A program made the position numbers and the translations under genes. Shown here one piece after another: positions 1-6,353 of a stretch of 6,388 nucleotides of DNA (positions are counted from its first letter, which is position 1; every line of letters starts with the position of its first letter). The notes under the pieces are model-generated. The model was not told the DNA's origin. It did no database searches and saw nothing but the letters and a program-made list of their open reading frames with translations. The stretch comes from Candidatus Parepulonipiscium sp. PG-Nun2H_MBin03 (GTDB lineage: Bacteria > Bacillota > Clostridia > Lachnospirales > Cellulosilyticaceae), in contig MDJN01000062.1 of NCBI GenBank assembly GCA_001995005.1, forward strand, positions 1 through 6,388. The letters run 5' to 3'.

Positions 1-50
1 GGTGGAGGGGTGAAACCCCTCCAAGGGACTTCGTCCCTTGACCCTGCTAC
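1..50. repeat. Paired GC-rich hairpins (intergenic repeat-like element)
   Basis: Two perfect stem-loops lie side by side. GGAGGGG (4-10) pairs with CCCCTCC (16-22) around a TGAAA loop, and AAGGGAC (23-29) pairs with GTCCCTT (33-39) around a three-base loop. The block is far richer in G and C than what follows. It has no clear T tract, so it does not look like a simple terminator. Elements of this look occur as dispersed intergenic repeats in Clostridia, from general knowledge; only one copy is visible here. It could be the end of a longer element cut off by the window edge. Confidence 0.5.
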
Positions 51-117
51 AAAAACTATGCTTTTTATAAAAGTAAATTTTAATAATTATAGTTCATATT
101 TATCTAGCTAGATTTAA

Positions 118-146
118 TCGTCTACAGTCTGCAGTTAAGATATACT
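118..146 (+). promoter_or_regulatory. Candidate promoter for the Ig-like/YkuD gene
   Basis: TATACT at 141-146 is a good -10 match. The best-spaced -35 (TCGTCT at 118-123, 17-base spacer) matches the consensus poorly. It is chosen because it lies about 35 bases before the start codon in the only stretch able to hold a promoter for this gene. The -10 falls inside the inverted repeat at 133-151. Confidence 0.25.
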
Positions 147-151
147 TAACT
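133..151. promoter_or_regulatory. 19-bp inverted repeat, possible operator
   Basis: AGTTAAG (133-139) and CTTAACT (145-151) are perfect inverted 7-base arms around ATATA. The site covers the candidate -10 hexamer and lies just before the AGGAGG ribosome binding site, where a dimeric repressor would block transcription. AT-rich palindromes arise by chance in such sequence, so the role is inferred from position only. A second perfect palindrome, ATCTAGCTAGAT, lies at 102-113. Confidence 0.25.
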
Positions 152-179
152 TAATTAGATTATTTTAGGAGGAGAGAAT

Positions 180-1511
180 ATGCATAAAAAGATTGTATAT
201 ATTATTTCTTGTATTTTTTTGTGTGTTGTTGTAGCCATGTACATCTTATCAAGTGTAAGTGTAGTACAAACAGTCGTAGAAGCGGATAATGCTTTTGTAA
301 CAATTAATTTTATAACCCCAATGGAGCAGGCGAATTTTGATGAGCATATAAAAATAGTACCTGCATTTGCAGACCCAGAGGATATTAATATACAAACTAA
401 GTGGATTAACGAAAATACACTAGCTTTATTAGTAACAGAAACGGGTGACATAAAAGGGCAAAATGTTGATCTGATAATAAGCAATGCTGATAGTACATAT
501 CCGTTTATAAATAAAAATAGAACTATACACATAAGTTTTGATTCAACTATACAGGTACTAGAACCTACTGAACAGATATTAATCGCTTCTGATAATTCCT
601 TTGAAGTGCATTTTAACACTCCTATAGCATTAGACTCTATACAAAAATATTTGCAGTCTGAAGCGGCATTTGATATAGAACCATTAAATAGCAGTAAAAT
701 AACTGAAGATTTAGAGGCGACTAAATTTAAATTTACTCCTAAAACGGAACTAGAAAATAATAAGTTATATTCAATAGTCTTTAAAAAAGGTCTAACATCA
801 AGCTCTAATAATATATTAGAACAGAGTATAGAAATCCAAGTTTTGACTGACCAAGAACCTACTATATCAAAGATTTCACCGGAGAATGATAGCAAATGGG
901 TTGGATTGTACCCAAAAATAAGTATTACTGCAGAAGTGCCTATTAAGGAGGCTAATCTACACACTCAAAACGGCGTTTTATCTGGTGAAGTAATTAGTGA
1001 TTATAAAGCGGTGTTTTACTATGATGATATATTAACGCCTAGTACATATTACGAAAATTATATTCAAATAATAAGTCACAGTGGTGAAAAAAGTAAAATG
1101 TATCCGTTAAACTTTAACACTGTGCCTGTAAAAGATGATAGAATATGGATTACAATAACTCAAGAAGAGCCTAGTATGTTACGAGTTTACCAAGGACAAA
1201 CAGTAGTAAGAGAAATAGGTTGCTCTATGGGTGAGGATATATCAGCATATCAAAAAGGTACATACTATGTATTAGAAAAAGGTGAAACATTTTTAGAACC
1301 AACCCAAAAAATAGGAGCAAATAAATATTTAACTTTATCAGAAGGTATAGTAATACATGGTCCAAAAAGAGATGAGTACTGGAATATAATAGAAAGTAGC
1401 ATATCTCAGCTAGGACATAAACAAACTGGAGATAATGTAGTAATATCTGAAGAAGATTCTATATGGCTATTTGAAAACATTCCATATGATACAATGGTAA
1501 TTGTAAAGTAA
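180..1511 (+). CDS. Membrane-anchored Ig-like protein with degenerate L,D-transpeptidase (YkuD) domain
   Basis: This 443-residue protein starts at ATG 180 behind a strong AGGAGGAG site (167-174). A short basic N-terminus (HKK) is followed by a hydrophobic helix at about residues 5-25, acting as signal or anchor. Three Ig-like (Big_5-type) beta domains follow at roughly 35-120, 123-222 and 226-317. The C-terminal part (about 320-443) has the course of a YkuD L,D-transpeptidase: a strand ending GCSMG where STG is usual, HG at 393-394, and a tail DSIWLFENIPYDTMVIV resembling the usual D-WLY-VP-GT-V-I ending. Active YkuD enzymes crosslink peptidoglycan through the Cys of SHGCxR. Here the aligned residues are TGDNVV (415-420), so Asn418 replaces Cys and Gly416 replaces His. 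The frame is intact through this segment. I infer a cell-wall-facing protein that has lost catalysis, perhaps binding peptidoglycan. No clear terminator separates it from the next gene. Confidence 0.8.
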   Translation: MHKKIVYIISCIFLCVVVAMYILSSVSVVQTVVEADNAFVTINFITPMEQANFDEHIKIVPAFADPEDINIQTKWINENTLALLVTETGDIKGQNVDLIISNADSTYPFINKNRTIHISFDSTIQVLEPTEQILIASDNSFEVHFNTPIALDSIQKYLQSEAAFDIEPLNSSKITEDLEATKFKFTPKTELENNKLYSIVFKKGLTSSSNNILEQSIEIQVLTDQEPTISKISPENDSKWVGLYPKISITAEVPIKEANLHTQNGVLSGEVISDYKAVFYYDDILTPSTYYENYIQIISHSGEKSKMYPLNFNTVPVKDDRIWITITQEEPSMLRVYQGQTVVREIGCSMGEDISAYQKGTYYVLEKGETFLEPTQKIGANKYLTLSEGIVIHGPKRDEYWNIIESSISQLGHKQTGDNVVISEEDSIWLFENIPYDTMVIVK

Positions 1512-1603
1512 AAAAATACTAAAATTTTCCATAAAAAGCTAGTATAAAAACTTTTCTTTTGTCCATACTAAGTTTATAACTTACTGGTAAAGGAGAATTA
1601 ACT

Positions 1604-1864
1604 ATGAAAAAAGCTTTAATATTATCTTTAGGAATAATTAGTGCGTTATCTTTCGTAGGTTGTGCTGCAGGATATGACTCAACTACTGATGGATATGGTT
1701 ATAACACTGATGGCTATAACAGCTATTATGACAACTATTATAATGGTGGTTATGACAACGGTGGTTACGGAAACGGCGGAGGCTATGGTGGTTACGGTGG
1801 TTACGGCGGATATAATAATGGTAGCTACGGAACTGGTATGAATGACGCAGGTTTCAACTATTAA
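1604..1864 (+). CDS. Small Gly/Tyr/Asn-rich putative lipoprotein
   Basis: This 86-residue protein starts at ATG 1604, eight bases after AAAGGAG (1589-1595). MKK plus a hydrophobic stretch leads to F17-V-G-C20, a usable though not ideal lipobox (Phe rather than Leu at -3), so Cys20 is probably lipidated and the protein tethered to the outer face of the membrane. The predicted mature chain of 67 residues has about 22 Gly, 16 Tyr, 10 Asn and 6 Asp, with no Lys or Arg. It is therefore acidic and probably disordered or self-associating. Residues 53-70 are built from GGY/GNGGGY units, mirrored in the DNA by short GGTGGTTAC-like repeats that are richer in G and C than the surroundings. I recognise no family. 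It resembles generic Gly-Tyr-rich surface or coat proteins in composition only. The gene lies 92 bases after the YkuD-like gene, and its terminator lies between it and the sulfotransferase gene. Confidence 0.8.
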   Translation: MKKALILSLGIISALSFVGCAAGYDSTTDGYGYNTDGYNSYYDNYYNGGYDNGGYGNGGGYGGYGGYGGYNNGSYGTGMNDAGFNY

Positions 1865-1869
1865 TTTTT

Positions 1870-1912
1870 AATAGATACTGATGGAGTGAATTCTCGATTA
1901 GTATCTATTTTT
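1870..1912 (+). terminator. Intrinsic terminator after the Gly/Tyr-rich lipoprotein gene
   Basis: AATAGATACT (1870-1879) pairs perfectly with AGTATCTATT (1900-1909). The stem can be extended inward by three more pairs, one of them G-T, and GAG/CTC pairs again near the loop. The right arm runs into a T-rich stretch (TATTTTTATTTT). It starts five bases after the stop codon. The ATG of the sulfotransferase gene follows only 27 bases after its end. Confidence 0.8.
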
Positions 1913-1938
1913 ATTTTACGAGGTACGGAGGAAATCGA

Positions 1939-4900
1939 ATGATATTAATAATATTAATAGCATTAATCTTATTAAACTTACCTATTTTGGCTGAGGAAAA
2001 TTTGCAAATTACATCAGTACAAATACGATCTGAATTACAATTTATAGAAGAAGTTACAATTTATACAGGACAAGTGCATAGAGCAGAACACAAAGCTACT
2101 CCAAATGCAGGAAGTAATTATCTGCTAGTACAGTTGGTACTACCAGAGGCACAAAGTGAACAGGTGTTAGAAAATTTTAAAGTAGAAATTGATAACCAAG
2201 TATATAGTAGAGTATTGCAAGACGATTTCTTATTAGATTTTAGTATGCAACCTCTAACACCGATAACAACGGCAGGTACGCTCGTTTTTGAAATCTCTGA
2301 CGATATAACGGATGTATCAACAGGAGCTCTTACAAATGACTTTTTAGACACATCATATAGCTTAGTTCAATCTGAATACACAAACGTAATGTATAAAGAT
2401 AGTATAATAGACCAACAATTTCAACAAGAGATGAATATATTGTCAAGATATTTTAACGTAGAACATACGTTTGAAAATCCCTTTTTTGTAGTAAATCCAT
2501 ATGGCACAGCCCCGCTATCTGCATTAATAATGTTTGAGACACCTATACCAGCTACGGTAGATGTAGTTATAAAAGGTAAAGACGACGCTACAGATATTGA
2601 ATATACTATAAGCGAACGAAATACTCACCATGAAGTGCCGATTAGCGGAATGTATGCAGATTTTGCAAATAATATCCAACTTACGCTAAACTATGAAACG
2701 GGTGAGCAAGACAGTAGATGGTTTACAATTACTACAGATGCATTACCAGACTATATAACAGAAAGAAATATAAAAAATACGGTTACATCAGACCAAGCTC
2801 AAGACGGTGTAGTTTTTGTAGTAACAGATAACAGAATTGTATTAGATAAAAATGCAGATGTACGCTGGTTTACTACTATGCCAACAGGTAATTCAGATAT
2901 TAACCAAATATTAGATTCTAATAGATTTTTATTTGCTGTAGAAGGATATTCTAATTTAGCAGATATATATGAGATGGATTTACTGGGAAAAGTACACTTT
3001 ATGTACGGTGAAAGAACTTCGGCTCACCATGATGCATATGAGATGCCTAACGGAAATATATTGTTTTGGGCAGGAGATACGTTAAAAGAGATTGATAAAT
3101 CTGGAAATACCATAAAAGAGCTGGATATTACAGATATACTTGAACAACAATCGAATAAAGAATATAGAAATACGGATGAAGACTGGTTCCATCAAAATAG
3201 CATTGTGTACGACGATGGAGATATAATTGTATCTGCAAGAAATCAGCACGCAATTATAAAGCAAGACTATGAAACGCAGGAACTAAAATGGATTTTAAGC
3301 CCTAATATTTATTACGAAGATAAATATTTAACCCCAGTAGGAGCAGACTTTGAGTGGTTCTACTCGCAACATGATGCTACTATATTGCCAGACTTAGATA
3401 ATAATCCGGATACATTAGATTTATTATTATTAGATAATGGAGTTCATAGAGCTTTAGTAGGCGAAACCCCAATTAGTGCAGAAGAAGCGTATAGCCGAAT
3501 GGTGCACTACCGTATAAATGAAAAAGATATGACAGTAGAACAAATATTTGAATTTGGTAAATCATATGGTAATGAACTTTTTGCCACTGTACATTCAGGA
3601 GCACAGTATTTGACAGAAAGCGGAAATTACCTAGGTACGTTTGACTCAACATCTCAAGCCTTTTCAACCCCAGACTGGGCATATCACTTTACAGATCATA
3701 ATACTAGCAAAATTGTTGAGGTAACTCCACAAGGTGAAGTCCTTGCACAAATTGAGTTTGATACACCAATTTATAGGGCATATAAATTACCAGAAACTAT
3801 ATTTTCTTCTGGATATACAAAATTAGGAGAATCTAAAGGGAAGTTGTTTGTAAATCAAGCACCCGCACCAACACTAGATTTAAATGGTTTAGAAGTTATA
3901 GGCGATGATATTATATATAATATAAATAGTATTAGCTATAACAAAGATTATATATCTATTAGTGGCTGGGCATATGTGGAAGAATTGCTAGATAAATCAC
4001 CAAATATTTATTTAGAACTATTATCAGCAGAAAATTCATATATTTATTATTTAGAGCGTGCAAAAGAAATTAAAGTTCCAGATTTAGATGAAATTGGGTT
4101 TAGAGAAAAATATTTAGATACATCTCTTGTTTTGCCAGATAAATATAGTTTAAAATTGATTATACAAGCTGGGCAAGATGTATATAAAATTCCGCTAGAC
4201 TACTTTATAACTATAGATTATAAAACTTCTGATATTATGGAGCAACAAAGTATAATAGAAGCAAATATTATTAATCAGTTAAAAATACAACAACCTACAA
4301 TAGAAAATCCATACGTAATTGTGGATCCGTATAAGGTTAATCCGCTATCTGCACTAGTCATATTTAATGCAGAAAACCCTGCCCAAATTACTGTAGAAGT
4401 AGCTGGAGATTACCCTATAACTCATACATTTATGAATAATCAGGAAATGCAACAACTTTTACCAATATATGGTTTATATCCTGATAAAGAAAATAGTGTA
4501 AACATTTCCATAACGTATGAAGATGGATTGGTAGTAGAAAAAACACTTACTATTGAAACTGGTGAACTTACAGGGGTAGTGCCAAATGTTGAGATACGTA
4601 CTGCAGACCTTGAGCAGATGGCAGCTGGCGTAACATTCCTTAAGCCAGATGGATGGTTGGGAAATTCGTTACTAGCAATAGACCCTAACGGAGATATACG
4701 TTATTATAATGTAGCAGCAGAATCTGGGAATGTATTTACACACCTAGAAAATAATAACATTATAATTAGTGACGATGAAAGATATAAATATCCGTATTAC
4801 TGGAGCAAGGTGTATGAAATGAACTTCTTAGGCAAAGTGTATAAGGAATATTCAACACCAACAATCCACCATGAGATTTGTGAATTACCAAATTCCAACT

Positions 4901-5859
4901 TAATATATGCAGCAAACAACTCGGAAAGAGATACAGTAGAAGATTACGTGATAGAAATTGACCGAGAAACAGGGGGCATTGTAAATACGTGGGATTTAAT
5001 GGAAATATTAAATATGAGTGATTATATAAGTAAAGATGATTTCTTAATAGGTCACTTTGGTGGAGATGAAGTAAGAGCAAGAAATGACTGGCTTCATATA
5101 AATGCAGTCTGGTATGATGAGCCAAATAATGCTATTGTAATATCAACTCGTCACCAAGATTTGGCAATGAGCTTTGACTATACTACTAAACAAATAAACT
5201 GGATATTAACTGACCCAGTAACTACCAAGTTAGCAGACGATATGCAACAATATATATTAGACCCAATTGGTAATGACTTTGAATATAGCCACGGTATCCA
5301 CGCAACGCTTATAAACAATGCAGGTAACTTAATGTTATTTGATAATGGAAATAATCGTATCACAGATAGTACACAAAATTATTCTCGTGCAGTGGAGTAT
5401 GAAATTAACCAAAAAGATATGACGGTTGAGCAGGTTAACCAGTATGGCAAGGAAAGAGGTAGTGAAATATTTTCTATGTATATGTCAGATGTAGATGAGC
5501 TGGCTACTGATCATTGGTTAATGTCCTTTAGTGGAATAATTAGAGATGAAAACGGAAATGCATCATCGGATATGATGATAGCCTTAGACAGTGGACAAAC
5601 AGCTGCTCATATAATCGAAACAGTAAACAACATTCCGGTATTTGAAGCAGTCCTTGATGTAAATGCGTATAGAGCAGAAAGAATTACTCTATATCCTGTA
5701 ACAAATATGTTAGATGATCAAACTATAGAGGTTACAGAAGACGGAGACGAAGAAGGGTCTATAGTGCTAAAAGCTGTTTTGGTAGCTGGCGTAGTCGCAG
5801 CTGTAATATACTTTTTTGTAAGAAAGAATAATTCCCCAACTTCCCCACCAACCGTATAG
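1939..5859 (+). CDS. Tandem double-unit aryl-sulfate sulfotransferase, membrane-anchored
   Basis: This 1306-residue protein starts at ATG 1939, seven bases after GGAGG (1927-1931); no other usual start codon lies in frame before the upstream stop. Residues 1-18 are a hydrophobic export signal, possibly cut after Ala18. Residues 20-150 form a beta-rich region, perhaps DUF4352-like. Two ASST units follow, each an N-terminal beta domain (about 179-270 and 789-877) plus a propeller (about 275-632 and 880-1253). ASSTs move sulfate between phenols through a sulfohistidine intermediate (His436 in the E. coli enzyme). The motifs occur twice: HH at 363-364 and 977-978, H-x-N at 418-420 and 1053-1055, Arg434 and Arg1071, and the likely nucleophiles His478 and His1121. 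A beta region (645-760) containing SGWAYV joins the units. An acidic stretch, a helix at about 1275-1294 and RK would anchor the C-terminus; there is no LPXTG. Usual ASSTs are about 600 residues with one unit. I see only one cysteine (981), so the E. coli-type disulfide is absent. Whether both units are active is unknown. Confidence 0.85.
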   Translation: MILIILIALILLNLPILAEENLQITSVQIRSELQFIEEVTIYTGQVHRAEHKATPNAGSNYLLVQLVLPEAQSEQVLENFKVEIDNQVYSRVLQDDFLLDFSMQPLTPITTAGTLVFEISDDITDVSTGALTNDFLDTSYSLVQSEYTNVMYKDSIIDQQFQQEMNILSRYFNVEHTFENPFFVVNPYGTAPLSALIMFETPIPATVDVVIKGKDDATDIEYTISERNTHHEVPISGMYADFANNIQLTLNYETGEQDSRWFTITTDALPDYITERNIKNTVTSDQAQDGVVFVVTDNRIVLDKNADVRWFTTMPTGNSDINQILDSNRFLFAVEGYSNLADIYEMDLLGKVHFMYGERTSAHHDAYEMPNGNILFWAGDTLKEIDKSGNTIKELDITDILEQQSNKEYRNTDEDWFHQNSIVYDDGDIIVSARNQHAIIKQDYETQELKWILSPNIYYEDKYLTPVGADFEWFYSQHDATILPDLDNNPDTLDLLLLDNGVHRALVGETPISAEEAYSRMVHYRINEKDMTVEQIFEFGKSYGNELFATVHSGAQYLTESGNYLGTFDSTSQAFSTPDWAYHFTDHNTSKIVEVTPQGEVLAQIEFDTPIYRAYKLPETIFSSGYTKLGESKGKLFVNQAPAPTLDLNGLEVIGDDIIYNINSISYNKDYISISGWAYVEELLDKSPNIYLELLSAENSYIYYLERAKEIKVPDLDEIGFREKYLDTSLVLPDKYSLKLIIQAGQDVYKIPLDYFITIDYKTSDIMEQQSIIEANIINQLKIQQPTIENPYVIVDPYKVNPLSALVIFNAENPAQITVEVAGDYPITHTFMNNQEMQQLLPIYGLYPDKENSVNISITYEDGLVVEKTLTIETGELTGVVPNVEIRTADLEQMAAGVTFLKPDGWLGNSLLAIDPNGDIRYYNVAAESGNVFTHLENNNIIISDDERYKYPYYWSKVYEMNFLGKVYKEYSTPTIHHEICELPNSNLIYAANNSERDTVEDYVIEIDRETGGIVNTWDLMEILNMSDYISKDDFLIGHFGGDEVRARNDWLHINAVWYDEPNNAIVISTRHQDLAMSFDYTTKQINWILTDPVTTKLADDMQQYILDPIGNDFEYSHGIHATLINNAGNLMLFDNGNNRITDSTQNYSRAVEYEINQKDMTVEQVNQYGKERGSEIFSMYMSDVDELATDHWLMSFSGIIRDENGNASSDMMIALDSGQTAAHIIETVNNIPVFEAVLDVNAYRAERITLYPVTNMLDDQTIEVTEDGDEEGSIVLKAVLVAGVVAAVIYFFVRKNNSPTSPPTV
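2473..3834 (+). repeat. ASST unit 1 within the tandem sulfotransferase gene
   Basis: This encodes residues 179-632. It begins with the ENPFFVVNPYG segment of the ASST N-terminal domain and ends shortly after YRA (612-614). Compared with unit 2, it is about 21 residues shorter between the HH and H-x-N motifs and 7 residues longer between the likely nucleophile His478 and the DNG motif (499-501), where it carries an Asp/Asn-rich loop. The two copies are recognisable at protein level but strongly diverged at DNA level, so the duplication is old. Confidence 0.75.
4303..5697 (+). repeat. ASST unit 2 within the tandem sulfotransferase gene
   Basis: This encodes residues 789-1253, from ENPYVIVDPYK to just after YRA (1244-1246). 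Shared landmarks with unit 1 are PLSAL (802-806), HH (977-978), H-x-N (1053-1055), Arg1071, His1121, DNG (1135-1137) and KDMTVEQ (1159-1165). Offsets to unit 1 range from 610 to 643 residues, reflecting small insertions. The insert before H-x-N covers roughly residues 1027-1049 and contains a GHFGGDE segment. The nucleophile context is GIHATL instead of QHDATI. Confidence 0.75.
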
Positions 5860-5867
5860 TAAAACTT

Positions 5868-5897
5868 TAAAGAGGTAGAGAAATCTGCCTCTTTATT
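5868..5897 (+). terminator. Intrinsic terminator after the sulfotransferase gene
   Basis: AAAGAGGTAGA (5869-5879) pairs with TCTGCCTCTTT (5884-5894) around a GAAA loop, with one T-G wobble and an extra outer T-A pair. The downstream T tract is short (CTTTATT), so termination may be incomplete. It starts nine bases after the stop codon. Confidence 0.65.
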
Positions 5898-5906
5898 GCG
5901 TTGTAA

Positions 5907-6125
5907 AAGAGTGGTATAATTAAAGTAAGAGATGTAGTAAAAAAATATTGCGACGGGGTAGACTTAGTAATATTAGCAGTGGAATCACAAATGGAAATAC
6001 ACTATGCTATGCCACTTAGGAATATGCTAATGGATGCATTATCGTATATAAAGCAAGTACAAGATATTGCAAGACATAATGAGCAAAATAATATTACGTT
6101 AGAAGGTAGTAATAAAGAAAACATT
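5907..6125 (+). pseudogene. Remnant of an Rpn-family PD-(D/E)XK nuclease/transposase-like protein
   Basis: The frame opens after a stop codon at 5904-5906. From 5928 it reads RDVVKKYCDGVDLVILAVES, then QMEIHYAMPLRNMLMDALSY and a short polar tail. The pattern of hydrophobic strand, E-x-Q, then H-Y-AMP-x-R-N and D-A-L-x-Y resembles the core of clostridial proteins annotated as Rpn or PD-(D/E)XK transposase-family proteins, judged from memory. Only about 60 residues of this core remain, against roughly 250-350 in full proteins. The N-terminal and C-terminal parts are missing, so it is a decayed fragment. A GTG at 5979 and ATG at 5991 exist, but neither has a properly spaced ribosome binding site. 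The frame continues without a stop into the signal-peptide segment beginning at ATG 6126. Confidence 0.5.
5912..5920 (+). promoter_or_regulatory. Extended -10 promoter upstream of the composite reading frame
   Basis: TGGTATAAT is a perfect extended -10 element (TGnTATAAT). The correctly spaced -35 region (5892-5897, TTTATT) is weak, which extended -10 promoters tolerate. Transcription would start near 5927, just after the sulfotransferase terminator. It may be the promoter of the original mobile-element gene or may now drive the downstream small protein. Confidence 0.5.
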
Positions 6126-6323
6126 ATGAAATTACACAAGAGATTTATGGCACTGGTGGTAGCGTCAACAACATTGGCATCAAGCGTTGCAGTATACGCA
6201 ACAGCAGCTTATACACAAAATGTAATGGAGACAGGAGAAGGCGATGTAACTGTAGGAACAAGCGCAACAGCAACAAGAGCAGAAATCGCAACAATAATTG
6301 ATAGAGTATTAGAACTTAACTAA
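6126..6323 (+). CDS. Short exported protein with SLH-motif tail (possibly a truncated S-layer-type protein)
   Basis: Starting at ATG 6126 the frame gives 65 residues. MKLHKRF followed by a hydrophobic stretch to Val23 and VYA-T forms a convincing signal peptide, probably cut after Ala25. The mature 40 residues are polar and end with ATATRAEIATIIDRVLELN, which matches the last third of an SLH (S-layer homology) motif, including its TRAE core (50-53). SLH motifs are about 55 residues and usually come in threes to bind wall polymers, so this looks like a protein that lost its middle by deletion, or a very short derivative. The ribosome binding site is poor: AGAAGG at 6101-6106 is about 20 bases upstream. 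Translation may instead start earlier, for example at GTG 5979, giving a 114-residue fusion with the transposase remnant. It is followed by its own terminator. Confidence 0.45.
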   Translation: MKLHKRFMALVVASTTLASSVAVYATAAYTQNVMETGEGDVTVGTSATATRAEIATIIDRVLELN

Positions 6324-6328
6324 TAATT

Positions 6329-6353
6329 AAGCATCTCTAGAGGGGTGCTTTTT
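6329..6353 (+). terminator. Intrinsic terminator after the SLH-tail reading frame
   Basis: AAGCATCTC (6329-6337) pairs with GGGGTGCTT (6342-6350) around a TAGA loop, with two G-T wobbles. The right arm runs into five T bases (6349-6353). It begins five bases after the stop codon. The remaining 35 bases to the window edge hold no feature I can support. Confidence 0.7.

Noticed and set aside
155..964. Long open frame on the minus strand opposite the first gene
   Set aside because: It lies fully antisense to a gene with a good ribosome binding site and recognisable domains, and its translation is Ser/Ile/Cys-rich without any family pattern.
1419..1445. A frameshift or sequencing error as the cause of the missing SHGCxR motif
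   Set aside because: The frame stays open and the downstream D-x-IWLF-x-x-IP pattern is correctly aligned, so the substitution is in frame.
1531..1560. A terminator after the YkuD-like gene
   Set aside because: The only pairing (AAAAG with CTTTT) is short and purely A-T apart from one G-C pair, and would not form a stable hairpin.
4766..5125. Minus-strand open frame inside the sulfotransferase gene
   Set aside because: It is Leu/His-rich, as expected from the complement of the coding strand, and overlaps conserved ASST motifs.
5761..5859. A sortase-anchored (LPXTG) C-terminus on the sulfotransferase
   Set aside because: No LPXTG-like motif precedes the C-terminal helix; only a hydrophobic segment followed by RK and a Pro-rich tail is present.
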